DNA of 43,369 bases from positions 1 to 43,369 of the forward strand of contig NVRM01000011.1 in NCBI GenBank assembly GCA_002400885.1, written 5' to 3'. This document shows, piece after piece, positions 17,379-26,206 of the stretch. Source of the stretch: Flavobacteriaceae bacterium. Its GTDB lineage: Bacteria > Bacteroidota > Bacteroidia > Flavobacteriales > Flavobacteriaceae. Every line of letters begins with the position of its first letter. Positions within the stretch are counted from its first letter, which is position 1. Under the pieces are notes generated by a model that was given only the letters and a program-made list of their open reading frames with translations, was not told the DNA's origin and ran no database searches. Made by a program: the position numbers and the translations under genes.

Positions 17379-18293
17379 TTAATCTTGAATTATGTATTTC
17401 TTTTCGTCATCTCTATTAAATTCCGGCTGAAAATTGACATGGTTAATTCCGAATTTATTTTTTAATAAGTCTTCTAATTGCTCACAATATACATCAAAAT
17501 CTGAGAGTCGTATATCGTTCCTAAATTCTATGTGGGCTTCAAAATGACAATCGTGATCATTCAATTGCCATACATGAACATGATGAATATTTTTAACAGC
17601 GGAAATATTTAAAATTTCCTTTTCAATATCTTCAATAATTAAATGATCGGGCGCAAAAAGCATTAAAATTTTTAACGTATCAACCACAATGCTCCAACTC
17701 ATATATACCAAGTAAAAAGCAATCAAAATAGTCAAAAAAGCATCCACCCAATACACTTGATAAAATGTAATAAGGATCCCTCCTATTAAAACGACCACCG
17801 AAGTTAATAAATCCGTCAATAAATGTAAATATGCCGATTTCATATTCAAATTATGATCCGCATCGCCTTTTAACAATAATACGCTGAAACCATTTACTAA
17901 AATACCAAGAAAAGCCATCCATATAACAATGGTACCATTTATAATTTGAGGATCAAAAAAACGTTGCACTGCTTCTACTGCCAACCATAAACCTATAACA
18001 ATCAACGTAATAGCATTTATAAAGGCAGCAATAATCTCCGCACGTTTATAGCCAAAAGTCTGTTTAGAGGTCTGTTTTTTACGCAAGGACAATCTATTCG
18101 CTACATAACTAAGTATCAGTGATATAACATCTGAAAAATTATGAATGGCATCAGAAATCAATGCCAAACTTCCAGAAATAAATCCAAAAACTAATTGTGC
18201 TACAGTAATAATACTATTGAGTACGATAGACAACAATAGTTTTTTTCCAGATAACACTGGATGATGATGATGATGCGAATGATGCCCTCCCAT
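17379..18293 (-). CDS. Cation diffusion facilitator (Zn/Co/Cd efflux)
   Basis: A 304-residue inner-membrane antiporter that exports divalent metal, most likely zinc, against protons. A His-rich N-terminal tail (HHSHHHHH) is typical of the CzcD/ZitB branch. Six membrane helices occupy about residues 15-205. The metal site residues are visible as SDAIHNFSD in helix 2 (H and D) and HLLTDLLTS in helix 5 (H and D). The cytoplasmic C-terminal domain (about 210-295) carries the His-rich VHVWQLNDHDCHFEAHIEF strand pattern. It is followed four bases later by the ElaA-type acetyltransferase, and rpiB ends 28 bases upstream. Confidence 0.93.
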   Translation of the reverse strand: MGGHHSHHHHHPVLSGKKLLLSIVLNSIITVAQLVFGFISGSLALISDAIHNFSDVISLILSYVANRLSLRKKQTSKQTFGYKRAEIIAAFINAITLIVIGLWLAVEAVQRFFDPQIINGTIVIWMAFLGILVNGFSVLLLKGDADHNLNMKSAYLHLLTDLLTSVVVLIGGILITFYQVYWVDAFLTILIAFYLVYMSWSIVVDTLKILMLFAPDHLIIEDIEKEILNISAVKNIHHVHVWQLNDHDCHFEAHIEFRNDIRLSDFDVYCEQLEDLLKNKFGINHVNFQPEFNRDDEKKYIIQD

Positions 18294-18321
18294 AAAAAAA
18301 CCTTTAAGTATATTTAATGAA

Positions 18322-18750
18322 TTAACTTTTTATTTTATCTACACGTGTTTGATGTCTTCCTCCTTCAAATGCCGTATTTAAGAAAATATCTGCAAAACCT
18401 ACTGCCTGTTGAACAGAAACAAAACGTGCAGGAATGGCTAAAATATTTGCATCATTATGCAATCTTGTCAATGTTACAAGCTCATTATTCCAACACAAAC
18501 CAGCTCTAATTCCTTGGTGTTTATTTGCCGTCATTTGTGCTCCATTTCCGCTTCCACAAATAATAATTCCGAACGTTGCTTTCCCATTTTCAACTGCATT
18601 TGCAACCGGATGAATCGCGTCTGGATAGTCCATACTATCGTTATTATCAGTTCCAAAATTCAAAACTGTATAGTTATTTTTTTCCAAATACTTGATGATT
18701 TCGAACTTATATTCAGTTCCGGCATGATCGTTCCCTATTGCTATTGTCAT
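18322..18750 (-). CDS. rpiB: Ribose-5-phosphate isomerase B
   Basis: Interconverts ribose 5-phosphate and ribulose 5-phosphate in the pentose phosphate pathway; cytosolic. With the start at 18750 it is 142 residues (MTIAIGNDHAG), the usual RpiB length. The upstream in-frame extension to 18792 crosses the predicted promoter and is rejected. GNDHAG (6-11), DYPDAIHPVA and the active-site ICGSGNG with Cys65 are present, and GGRHQTRVDKI closes the protein as in the LacAB/RpiB family. It is the last gene before the two-kb putative origin; its promoter contains a perfect DnaA box. Confidence 0.95.
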   Translation of the reverse strand: MTIAIGNDHAGTEYKFEIIKYLEKNNYTVLNFGTDNNDSMDYPDAIHPVANAVENGKATFGIIICGSGNGAQMTANKHQGIRAGLCWNNELVTLTRLHNDANILAIPARFVSVQQAVGFADIFLNTAFEGGRHQTRVDKIKS

Positions 18751-18781
18751 ATTGTTTATTATTAAGTAATTAATACAATTG

Positions 18782-18789
18782 CAAAAGTA
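18782..18789 (-). promoter_or_regulatory. rpiB promoter -7 element
   Basis: TACTTTTG on the minus strand fits TAnnTTTG and lies 32 bases upstream of the rpiB ATG. The region that would lie between -33 and -7 contains the DnaA box at 18801-18809. Confidence 0.65.
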
Positions 18790-18800
18790 CAAATTCGTAG

Positions 18801-19278
18801 TTATCCACAGCTAAAAAATGCCATTGTTAATTAAATTCGTCAAGTCGATAGCTGTCAAATAGTTACATGGGTGCTTGAATTGTTAATAAAATGGAGACTA
18901 ATAATGACAAATAAAATTTGAAAATCCAACAATTTTTACAATACAGCGAGACACCAATACAAAGCAAATTTATTTATAAAAACTCACAATAAAGTTATCA
19001 ACAGCTTTTAGCTGTTTTGTTAACAATTATGAGACATTTACTTATTATTGTTCACGCTCTCTCACTTTGTTGACATCCTGTTCATAAGCATTGAATAAGT
19101 TTGACTAACAGCTAGTTATATTGTTCATAAGTCCAAACTAAATGTTGATTATTCGAAATTTTCGAATATCAAAATAATTATTCAATAATTTATGCCGGCT
19201 ATTAACATACAATATAGCAACATTAATAATTTTATAATTTTTTAAAAAGTCTTGTTGTATATATATATATGTTGATAA
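18801..19278. other. Candidate chromosomal replication origin (oriC), DnaA-box cluster
   Basis: Within 480 bases: a perfect DnaA box TTATCCACA at 18801-18809; TTATCAACA at 18995-19003 and, inverted, at 19270-19278; two identical near-boxes TGTTCATAA at 19079-19087 and 19122-19130; and TGTTGATTA at 19143-19151. A 12-base alternating AT run abuts the last strong box and is a natural unwinding element. An 8-1-8 inverted repeat (ATTCGAAA, 19151-19167) and a 6-bp one (AACAGC, 19000-19016) lie among them. Gene orientation diverges from here and parS-like sites lie 7.5-10.5 kb to the left. dnaA is not next to it, which is not unusual in Bacteroidota. This is a prediction from pattern only. Confidence 0.72.
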
Positions 19279-20046
19279 CATAAAAAATATAAAGCTCCTC
19301 TGAAAATTTGAAAACGTAAAACGTAAAAATTCTGCCTGCGGGAAAACGACTTTTTATTCTTAATAATGAATTAAGATTTTACAAAAATAATAAACTAATA
19401 AATGATAAAAAAATTTAAAATAGACAGTCTTTAATAAGTTTATTTTATACAAAATTAGTGCGTCTATAAAAAATAATTTAAGTTTTTTTTATAGAGAAGT
19501 TTTTCAAGAAAATCGACATGAAATATTTAGAAGAAGGGGCTTCTTAAGTTTGTAGCTTTTGATGCTAGTTTTTATTTTATTTTTAAGTAAAAAGTGGCGG
19601 GATATGTATTCCTAATTTATAAGTCAGAATTGTCATAAAAGACATAAACATCTCTATATCAATGCTCTAGACCTTATGTTGAGTTCAACTCACTATAGGT
19701 CAGTACGTTATGTGTTTATTGAAATTATGATTGCCCTTATTTTTAAAAAAATAAAATAAAAAAATAGTAAATGATGCAACAGTTTTTAATCCGGTATCTT
19801 TAAATATCTCCTATAATATAAATTTAAAAAGTTTTAAAAGTGGCATTTTTTTCATTCCAGAACACAATTTTATACGCTGGATTTTTGTTTTTTTTACCAT
19901 GCATCACTCGTTTAATATAATTCCTTATTACTGTGGACAAATTTAGGCTAGCATATTTTCCTATAATAGCGTCATTATGACTACTTTTTATAGTAGAAAA
20001 AACTACCTTTTTAAGGTGTTTAAGCCTGTTTCTTGTAAAATTTATG
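19279..20046. other. A/T-rich non-coding interval right of the putative origin
   Basis: No ORF of plausible length or composition. It contains one further DnaA near-box (TGTGGACAA, 19932-19940) and a short palindrome TGAGTT-C-AACTCA (19680-19692). It probably belongs to the origin region or is decayed sequence. Confidence 0.5.
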
Positions 20047-20473
20047 TTTAAAAAGGATCGCTCCTATTTGTTGTGAATTTGATTTCATGCTGCGTATAAC
20101 AAAAATGACTCGTATTTTTGTTACGATTACATTATTTTATAGTTTAGATTTTTTGAGTAAAAAGTACATTCGAAGATTTCCCTTAGGGTCCTTATGGCGC
20201 AGAATACACAATAATCAAGGTATTGGTACTTTGTAATTTCAAAAATTGGCATTAATTATTTAGGAATGATCATTTATAAAAAAAGAGTCAAAACAATTAC
20301 AGTCTTAAATTTCTAAATTTTAAGGAGTTTTTAAATAATAACAGCTGAGAAGTCGCATTTAATAGTTTTGGAGGAGTATTACAGTTTCTTATTATATCCT
20401 TTTGAAAAGCATCATGAATGCTATCTATGGCCACCACCTCGTCTATGGCGAAGATAACTATAAATAGAATTAC
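20047..20473. repeat. Diverged direct repeat, left copy (A), with decayed small ORF
   Basis: About 430 bases that align nearly base for base with 22230-22664, same orientation (offset 2183-2191). On the minus strand the copy retains the reading frame of the small membrane protein found intact in copy B (VIFAIDEVVAIDSIHDAF against VIFAIGVVVAIDSIHDTF), but an in-frame stop replaces the N-terminus and there is no start codon. So the ORF is a pseudogene here. The hairpin TAACAAAAAT-7-ATTTTTGTTA is at 20097-20123. Confidence 0.8.
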
Positions 20474-20780
20474 TACGCTCGTTTATAAACCAGTGTAAAG
20501 ATACATGCTATTATAGCTATTGTGAGTTTAGGTTTATAATCCATTAAATAGAGGATTGTTGCTATAAAATAAAATTCAAAATTTGTTTTTTATATTTCGT
20601 AAATGTCACAAAACCAAATTATTAGTGGTTCGTTGTTGCATAGTAGAACAATTATAGTATTTTTAAAGAAAAATTGTTTGCATTCAAATTTTAAGCATTC
20701 GATACTATTTGTTGATATTTTCAACAGTTGGTGTAGCTAGTTGTTTTTAAGAGGTATGTATTTAGAAAAAGAAAAATAAC
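20474..20780. other. Non-coding leader of the six-TM protein gene
   Basis: A/T-rich; no ORF. One DnaA near-box TGTTGATAT (20710-20718) overlaps a small inverted repeat (GTTGA...TCAAC). No clear TAnnTTTG promoter was found close to the ATG at 20781. Confidence 0.4.
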
Positions 20781-22112
20781 ATGAGCAACGACCACACAAA
20801 AAATAAATTTAAAAAATTATTAGATAAATTACAACAGGATAGCTGGCAATTAGAATTGTTAATTTCTGGATTTTCAATTTTAGGATTGTTTACAGCCATA
20901 GAATTTATTAAAGAACTGATTGCTGCCGCTACTATATTTCAGAATAGGTATAAAGCAATGTTTTTATTTATTGTATTGATTTCCTGTCATATACTTATAT
21001 TTAATTTAATAATACATGTAATTTTAAGAGGCTTATGGATTGGAGCCTTAGGGTTGCGGTATATATCAGGAGATATAGACTTTGATAATTTAAACTATCA
21101 AGCCCGTTTTAAAAGCTATTTAAAAAGAAAAATTATCTCTTTTGACAAGTACATAGCTTCCTTGGAAAATTATTGCAGTATTTTATTTTCAATTTCATTT
21201 TTATTAGTATTCTATCTTATTTCAGTTTTTTTAATGGTATTTATTTTGATTTTGATATCTAAGTTTATAATATCAAATGAAAACTTACCAAAAGTATTTA
21301 GAGAGATAGGTGGTAATTTTTTGGCTATTTTAGTTCTTATTGGAGCTTTTTTAACCTTAATTGATTTTATTACCCAGGGCTATTTAAAAAAGAAAAAAAT
21401 ACTCTCTAAAATTTATTTTCCATTTTATTGGGCATATAGTTATCTTACTTTGTCTTTTTTATACAGACCCCTTGTCTATAATTTTTTAGACAATAAATTT
21501 GGTAAACGTGTAAGTTTATTTTTAGTTCCAATCTATATTTTTATTTTTTTTCTGATCTCTGGAGAGACTAAAGTTTCAAACTATATAGATTATAGTGAGC
21601 CAGCTATGTTAATTACGATGAAGAATGAGAATTATTGGAATATGTATACAGAAAAGTATCATTATGTAAAGACAACAACTATTCAATCTAAAATAATAAA
21701 AGAAAATTACATCAATATTTTTTCTGTTTTTAATTCAAATACAGAAGATAATATTTTCAAATTATATACGGACATAAAACCGGAAAAGGATTTGAGAGGA
21801 TATAAATTTAACTCACCTATTCGTTTTAAAAGAGATTCAAAGGATAATAGCAATACAAAAGACAGTTTACAACTAAAGTATTTGGAAATGTATAATATTG
21901 TGCATCAGTTATATATAGATTCTACTGCATACAAAACAGAATTTTTAGTCTCAAAAAACAGCAAAGGACAGTTGGGTTTTGAAACGTTTATAAACATTAA
22001 AAATTTGTCGGAAGGAAAACATGTATTGAAGATAGAACGCTTGGAATTGGAAGAAAAAGACACGCTTAAAATAATAGATGTTGTGATCCCTTTTTGGCAT
22101 TTTAAACAATAA
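20781..22112 (+). CDS. Polytopic membrane protein of unknown function
   Basis: 443 residues. The N-terminal part has about six membrane helices (roughly 25-45, 58-85, 132-165, 178-198, 212-232 and 242-260). They are preceded by a conserved-looking amphipathic lead, DSWQLELLISGFSILG, that I have the impression recurs in other Bacteroidota membrane proteins. Residues 261-443 form a soluble, probably extracytoplasmic domain rich in Lys, Asn and Tyr and ending in beta-like HVLKIERLEL. I recognise no catalytic motif. The gene is flanked by the two copies of a 430-base direct repeat and stands alone next to the putative origin. Very high A/T content, similar to the flanking DNA, may indicate relaxed selection or acquisition. 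Confidence 0.75.
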   Translation: MSNDHTKNKFKKLLDKLQQDSWQLELLISGFSILGLFTAIEFIKELIAAATIFQNRYKAMFLFIVLISCHILIFNLIIHVILRGLWIGALGLRYISGDIDFDNLNYQARFKSYLKRKIISFDKYIASLENYCSILFSISFLLVFYLISVFLMVFILILISKFIISNENLPKVFREIGGNFLAILVLIGAFLTLIDFITQGYLKKKKILSKIYFPFYWAYSYLTLSFLYRPLVYNFLDNKFGKRVSLFLVPIYIFIFFLISGETKVSNYIDYSEPAMLITMKNENYWNMYTEKYHYVKTTTIQSKIIKENYINIFSVFNSNTEDNIFKLYTDIKPEKDLRGYKFNSPIRFKRDSKDNSNTKDSLQLKYLEMYNIVHQLYIDSTAYKTEFLVSKNSKGQLGFETFINIKNLSEGKHVLKIERLELEEKDTLKIIDVVIPFWHFKQ

Positions 22113-22229
22113 ATAGCGTTTAAAAGTAAATTATGCAGTATTAGAATATGCATTGGATGTTTGTGTACTATTTATAGGGTTTTGGTGTAGACTCAAAGTA
22201 GGGAGATTTTGGGTAGCGTGTATTTATAT

Positions 22230-22664
22230 TAAAATAGGAAAGCTACTATTTGTTTGTGAATGTGATTTCATACCGCGAATAACAAAAATGACTCGTATTT
22301 TTGTTACGACTACATTAATTTATAACTTAGACCTTTGTTTGAGTAAATGGTAGATTACCAATATTTACCTTAGGCTACTTATAGCGCAGAATACACGAGA
22401 ATGAAGGTATTGTTAGTTCTTAATTTTTAAAAAAATGTAACCTTAGTTATTTAGGAATGATCATTTTTAAAAAAGAAACAAAACAATTACAGGCCTAAAC
22501 TTCTAAAATTTAAAGAGTTTTTTAAATTAAAACAGCTGAGTAGCCGCATTCAACAGTTTTGGAGGTAGTTCCACTGATTCTATTGTATCCTTTTCAAAAG
22601 TATCATGAATGCTATCTATAGCCACTACCACGCCTATGGCGAAGATGACTAGAAATAGAATTAC
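22230..22664. repeat. Diverged direct repeat, right copy (B)
   Basis: Aligns with 20047-20473 with scattered substitutions and small indels. Shared landmarks in order: TGATTTCAT, the hairpin TAACAAAAAT-GACTCGT-ATTTTTGTTA (22280-22306), GCGCAGAATACAC, ATTTAGGAATGATCATTT, AAACAATTACAG, ACAGCTGAG, TTTTGGAGG, ATCATGAATGCTATCTAT and TATGGCGAAGAT. Copy B includes most of the 52-residue ORF at 22527-22685. The stretch 22113-22526 has no other gene. Confidence 0.85.
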
Positions 22665-22685
22665 AAGTTTAAAAAGGCGTTTCAT
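22527..22685 (-). CDS. Small single-pass membrane protein, 52 residues
   Basis: A complete ATG-to-TAA ORF, too short for usual cut-offs. It starts MKRLFKLVILFLVIFAIGVV, a positively charged N-terminus and one hydrophobic helix, followed by a short acidic/polar tail (DSIHDTFEKDTIES) and PPKLLNAATQLF. The frame is partly preserved in the other repeat copy 2.2 kb away, where substitutions leave the helix and IDSIHD readable, which supports past coding. It lies 53 bases after the stop of the YegS-type kinase gene on the same strand, so it is probably in that operon. Function is unknown; it could be a small membrane regulator. No homologue recognised. Confidence 0.55.
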   Translation of the reverse strand: MKRLFKLVILFLVIFAIGVVVAIDSIHDTFEKDTIESVELPPKLLNAATQLF

Positions 22686-22738
22686 AGTAACATGGTTTAC
22701 CTAATAGACGCATCATTTTAACAATTGTTACAGAAAAT

Positions 22739-23674
22739 TTAAGATTTATTTAACTTTTTTATTTTAGGAACGATAAATTGCAGGGCTTTTTTGTGCATTT
22801 TTATTTCAAATCCCCCTACTCCTATTAATTCTCCATCTGCTTGAATGTACGCTTTATCACCCTTTAAGACTGTTACTTTTAAAGCATCGGTCTTAAAAGT
22901 TTTTACAAACTTTTTACGAGTGATTTTTCCATTAAATAATCCAGGTAAATTATTGACTAGTTGGATTAAAGTGATTTTTTCTACACTGGTAATATCAAAT
23001 AAACCATCAGAAGAATTCACATTTTTCGTTAATTTCATACCTCCCCCACAGTATTCACATAATCCAATTAAAAATAAAAGTGATTTTGTTTGAATGGTTT
23101 TCCCATTCATTTCTATTTTTAAATGGGATCTTTTATATCCAGCGAGACTTACTAATGCACCTGCTAAATATGCTAGAACACCCAATTTTTTATAGTTATT
23201 TACCTTGTAGACAACATAGCCATCAAAGCCTATTCCTGCTAAATTATTAAAGTATACTTCCCGTTTAGCATTGTCTAATTTTAGATAGCCAATATCTTGA
23301 TAAACAGTTTTATTTTGTTTGAGTATTTGGATGGCTATTTTGATGTCCTTTTCTATACCGTAGTTTTTAATCCAGTCATTACCAGTTCCTAAGGGGATGA
23401 TTCCTAGTTTAATATTTTCAATACTTTTAGGACTATTCATCAGGCCATTTACCACATTGTGTAAAGTTCCATCACCTCCGACACAAATAATATGCGTATA
23501 ACCTTCCTCGACAGCGGATTGTGCCAATTCGCTTTCGTGGGATTTATATTCAGAAAATACGGCTTTAAAATCGAATTTATGTATGTTTAATTCTTCTTCT
23601 ATTTCATGCCATTTTTGAGCAGTTTCTCCATTTCCTGCAACCGGATTTACGATTACAAACCATTTAATATTCAT
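22739..23674 (-). CDS. Diacylglycerol/lipid kinase family protein (YegS type)
   Basis: A lipid kinase of the DAGK catalytic superfamily, 311 residues from the ATG at 23674. The ORF is open 11 codons further, but MNIKWFVIVNPVAGNG is the expected start. NPVAGNG (10-16) and the nucleotide-binding GGDGT (66-70), followed by LHNVVNGLM, are intact, as are PLGTGNDW and the C-terminal DGE-like ADGELIGVGG. It phosphorylates a lipid such as diacylglycerol or a sphingoid base at the membrane; the substrate cannot be told. It points towards the putative origin, against the prevailing direction, and is followed by the 52-residue membrane ORF. Confidence 0.92.
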   Translation of the reverse strand: MNIKWFVIVNPVAGNGETAQKWHEIEEELNIHKFDFKAVFSEYKSHESELAQSAVEEGYTHIICVGGDGTLHNVVNGLMNSPKSIENIKLGIIPLGTGNDWIKNYGIEKDIKIAIQILKQNKTVYQDIGYLKLDNAKREVYFNNLAGIGFDGYVVYKVNNYKKLGVLAYLAGALVSLAGYKRSHLKIEMNGKTIQTKSLLFLIGLCEYCGGGMKLTKNVNSSDGLFDITSVEKITLIQLVNNLPGLFNGKITRKKFVKTFKTDALKVTVLKGDKAYIQADGELIGVGGFEIKMHKKALQFIVPKIKKLNKS

Positions 23675-23893
23675 CTTCAAAAATTTAATTAGCGCCGCAA
23701 AATACAAATAGTAATATTACATTAACAACTATTTAATATACAATTTACAAACATTAAAAAACGAGGTGTATTTAAAACGCTAAAATACATATAGTTAGTA
23801 GGGGTTATTTTATAGGTATAATTTGTGAAAAATAGCACAATCAACTCTATGACATTTTAAATGTGTATTTTTACCAATAATAAGTAAAAAAAT

Positions 23894-26122
23894 ATGTCTA
23901 GAAAAAATAAAATGTTCAAGAAAAAAGGAAAAGTTATTAAAGATTTAACTAGAAAAGTACTTCGAATATTTAATAATAATCCAGATGGATTATACAATTA
24001 TAAGCAAATAGCTTCAAAAATTAAAATTGAGGATACCGATGGTCGCAACCAAATTATAAAAAAATTAGCGGCTTTAAAAATAGAAGAAAAAATAGAAGAA
24101 GTAGATCGCGGTAAGTACAAACTACTTGCGAGTACTAAACACGTAATAGGTACCATAGATTTAACGTCTAATGGGAATGGATATTTAGTGAGCGATGAAT
24201 TGGAAAACGATGTCTATATTCCAGCGCGTAACTTAAACCATGCCTTGGATGGTGATACTGTAAAAGTATATACTTACAGCCGTAGAAAAAACAAGAAATT
24301 GGAAGGAGATGTGGTTGAAATCATTGAACGTTCTAAAGATAAATTTGTAGGAGTTTTACAACTCAATAAAAAATTCGGTTTTGTTGTCCCAGATAATTTT
24401 AAAATGTACACGGATATTTTTATTCCAGAAAACAGGCTTTCTACAGCCGAAGATGGAGATAAGGTATTGGTTCATATGACGGATTGGCCACAGAATTCAA
24501 AAAATCCTTTTGGAGAAATCATCGAAGTTTTAGGGAAACCTGGAGATCACAATACGGAAATACATTCTATTTTAGTAGAATACGATTTACCTTATAAATT
24601 TTCAGAGGAAGTAGAGGAGTTTGCAAATTCAATCTCTTTAGAAATTACAGAAGAAGAAATTGCAAAACGTAGGGATATGCGGAAGGATTTAACCTTTACC
24701 ATAGATCCAAAAGATGCCAAGGATTTTGATGATGCTTTGTCGTTTACCGAACTAGAAAACGGGAATTACGAAATAGGAATTCACATTGCTGATGTTTCAC
24801 ATTATGTACAAGAAGGAACTATTTTAGAAGACGAAACTTATGAGAGAGCAACTTCTGTATATTTGGTAGATAGGGTAGTACCTATGTTGCCAGAAATGTT
24901 ATCGAATGGAGCTTGTTCATTGCGTCCAAACGAAGAAAAATTAACTTTTTCTGCCGTATTTGAAATAGATAAAAAAGCCCACGTAATCGACCAGTGGTTT
25001 GGGCGTACAGTTACCTATTCTGATCAGCGTTTTGCGTATGAAGAAGCACAGGCAATTATAGAAAAGAACGAAGAAGGATCTTTTGAAATGCCAGAAGATA
25101 TTTCTATTACTGATGGTGCTTATACCGTAAGTCCAGAAATAGTAAAAGCAACACTAACCTTAGATGTGTTGGCAAAAAAAATGCGTGAACGCAGATTAAA
25201 ACAAGGAGCTATTACTTTTGATAGAGTAGAAGTGAAGTTTAATTTAGATGAAGAAGCAAACCCAATTGGAGTCTTCTTTAAAGAAAGCAAGGATGCTAAT
25301 AAATTGATTGAAGAATTTATGTTATTAGCCAATAAAAAAGTTGCGGAATTTATTGGAAGAAAAAAAGGGGGAACACCTACAAAAGACACCTTTATATACC
25401 GTGTTCACGACGAACCAAACATAGAAAAATTACAATCTTTACAAACCATTGTAAGTAAGTTTGGGTATAGTATAGACACTCAAGATAAGCAGTCTATTTC
25501 TCAATCTTTGAATAAGTTGTTAAGCGATGTTCATGGGAAAGGAGAGGCCAATATGATTGAAACGTTAGCCGTTCGTACTATGAGTAAAGCGGTGTATACT
25601 ACAGATAATATTGGACATTATGGGTTGGCATTTGATTATTACAGTCATTTTACATCACCTATTCGTAGGTATCCAGATGTGATGACTCACCGTTTGTTAC
25701 AGCATTATTTAGAAGGTGGAAAATCACCAAACCCTGCTATTTATGAAGAGAAGTGTAAGCATTCGTCAGAACGTGAATACTTAGCTTCTAAAGCAGAACG
25801 TGACTCTATCAAATACATGCAAATTAAATACATGCAGGATCACGAAGATGAAGAATTTGAAGGAGTTGTTTCAGGAGTGACCGAATGGGGAATTTACGTA
25901 GAAATTATTGAAAATAAGTGTGAAGGAATGATTCGTGTCCGTGACTTAAAAGGAGATTTCTTTATATATGATGAGAGTCAGTACGCCATGGTAGGACAGT
26001 CTTCAAAGCAAGTGATTCAGTTGGGGGATAACCTGATTGTAAAAGTGAAGAAAACAGATTTAGAGCGCAAACATTTAGATTTTAATATGGTCAAACATAT
26101 TGGGAAAATATTTTCGGAATAG
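23894..26122 (+). CDS. rnr: Ribonuclease R
   Basis: Processive 3'-5' exoribonuclease that degrades structured RNA and takes part in rRNA and mRNA turnover; cytosolic. 742 residues. The N-terminal winged-helix (GLYNYKQIASKI) is followed by two cold-shock/OB domains (about 80-240). The RNB catalytic domain begins near residue 260 with the aspartate motif TIDPKDAKDFDDALS and contains HIADVSHYV and FTSPIRRYPDVMTHR. A C-terminal S1 domain (EFEGVVSGVTEWGIYVE) starts near residue 655. All catalytic Asp residues are present. It is the first housekeeping gene on the right side of the putative origin, read away from it. Confidence 0.96.
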   Translation: MSRKNKMFKKKGKVIKDLTRKVLRIFNNNPDGLYNYKQIASKIKIEDTDGRNQIIKKLAALKIEEKIEEVDRGKYKLLASTKHVIGTIDLTSNGNGYLVSDELENDVYIPARNLNHALDGDTVKVYTYSRRKNKKLEGDVVEIIERSKDKFVGVLQLNKKFGFVVPDNFKMYTDIFIPENRLSTAEDGDKVLVHMTDWPQNSKNPFGEIIEVLGKPGDHNTEIHSILVEYDLPYKFSEEVEEFANSISLEITEEEIAKRRDMRKDLTFTIDPKDAKDFDDALSFTELENGNYEIGIHIADVSHYVQEGTILEDETYERATSVYLVDRVVPMLPEMLSNGACSLRPNEEKLTFSAVFEIDKKAHVIDQWFGRTVTYSDQRFAYEEAQAIIEKNEEGSFEMPEDISITDGAYTVSPEIVKATLTLDVLAKKMRERRLKQGAITFDRVEVKFNLDEEANPIGVFFKESKDANKLIEEFMLLANKKVAEFIGRKKGGTPTKDTFIYRVHDEPNIEKLQSLQTIVSKFGYSIDTQDKQSISQSLNKLLSDVHGKGEANMIETLAVRTMSKAVYTTDNIGHYGLAFDYYSHFTSPIRRYPDVMTHRLLQHYLEGGKSPNPAIYEEKCKHSSEREYLASKAERDSIKYMQIKYMQDHEDEEFEGVVSGVTEWGIYVEIIENKCEGMIRVRDLKGDFFIYDESQYAMVGQSSKQVIQLGDNLIVKVKKTDLERKHLDFNMVKHIGKIFSE

Positions 26123-26206
26123 TTATTGTTAAGTAGCTAATCATTCTTTTTATTACATTTAAAATAGAGGGAAATGAATGTTATTTAATAAATAAAAACA
26201 ACCTAA

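Noticed and set aside
22153-22353. 66-codon plus-strand ORF within repeat copy B
   Set aside because: Runs over the repeat hairpin, unusual Cys/Trp-rich composition, and the frame is not kept in copy A.
20047-22664. Composite transposon or integrated element
   Set aside because: No transposase, integrase, terminal inverted repeats or target duplications; the flanking repeats are diverged and hold a small gene, not an IS.
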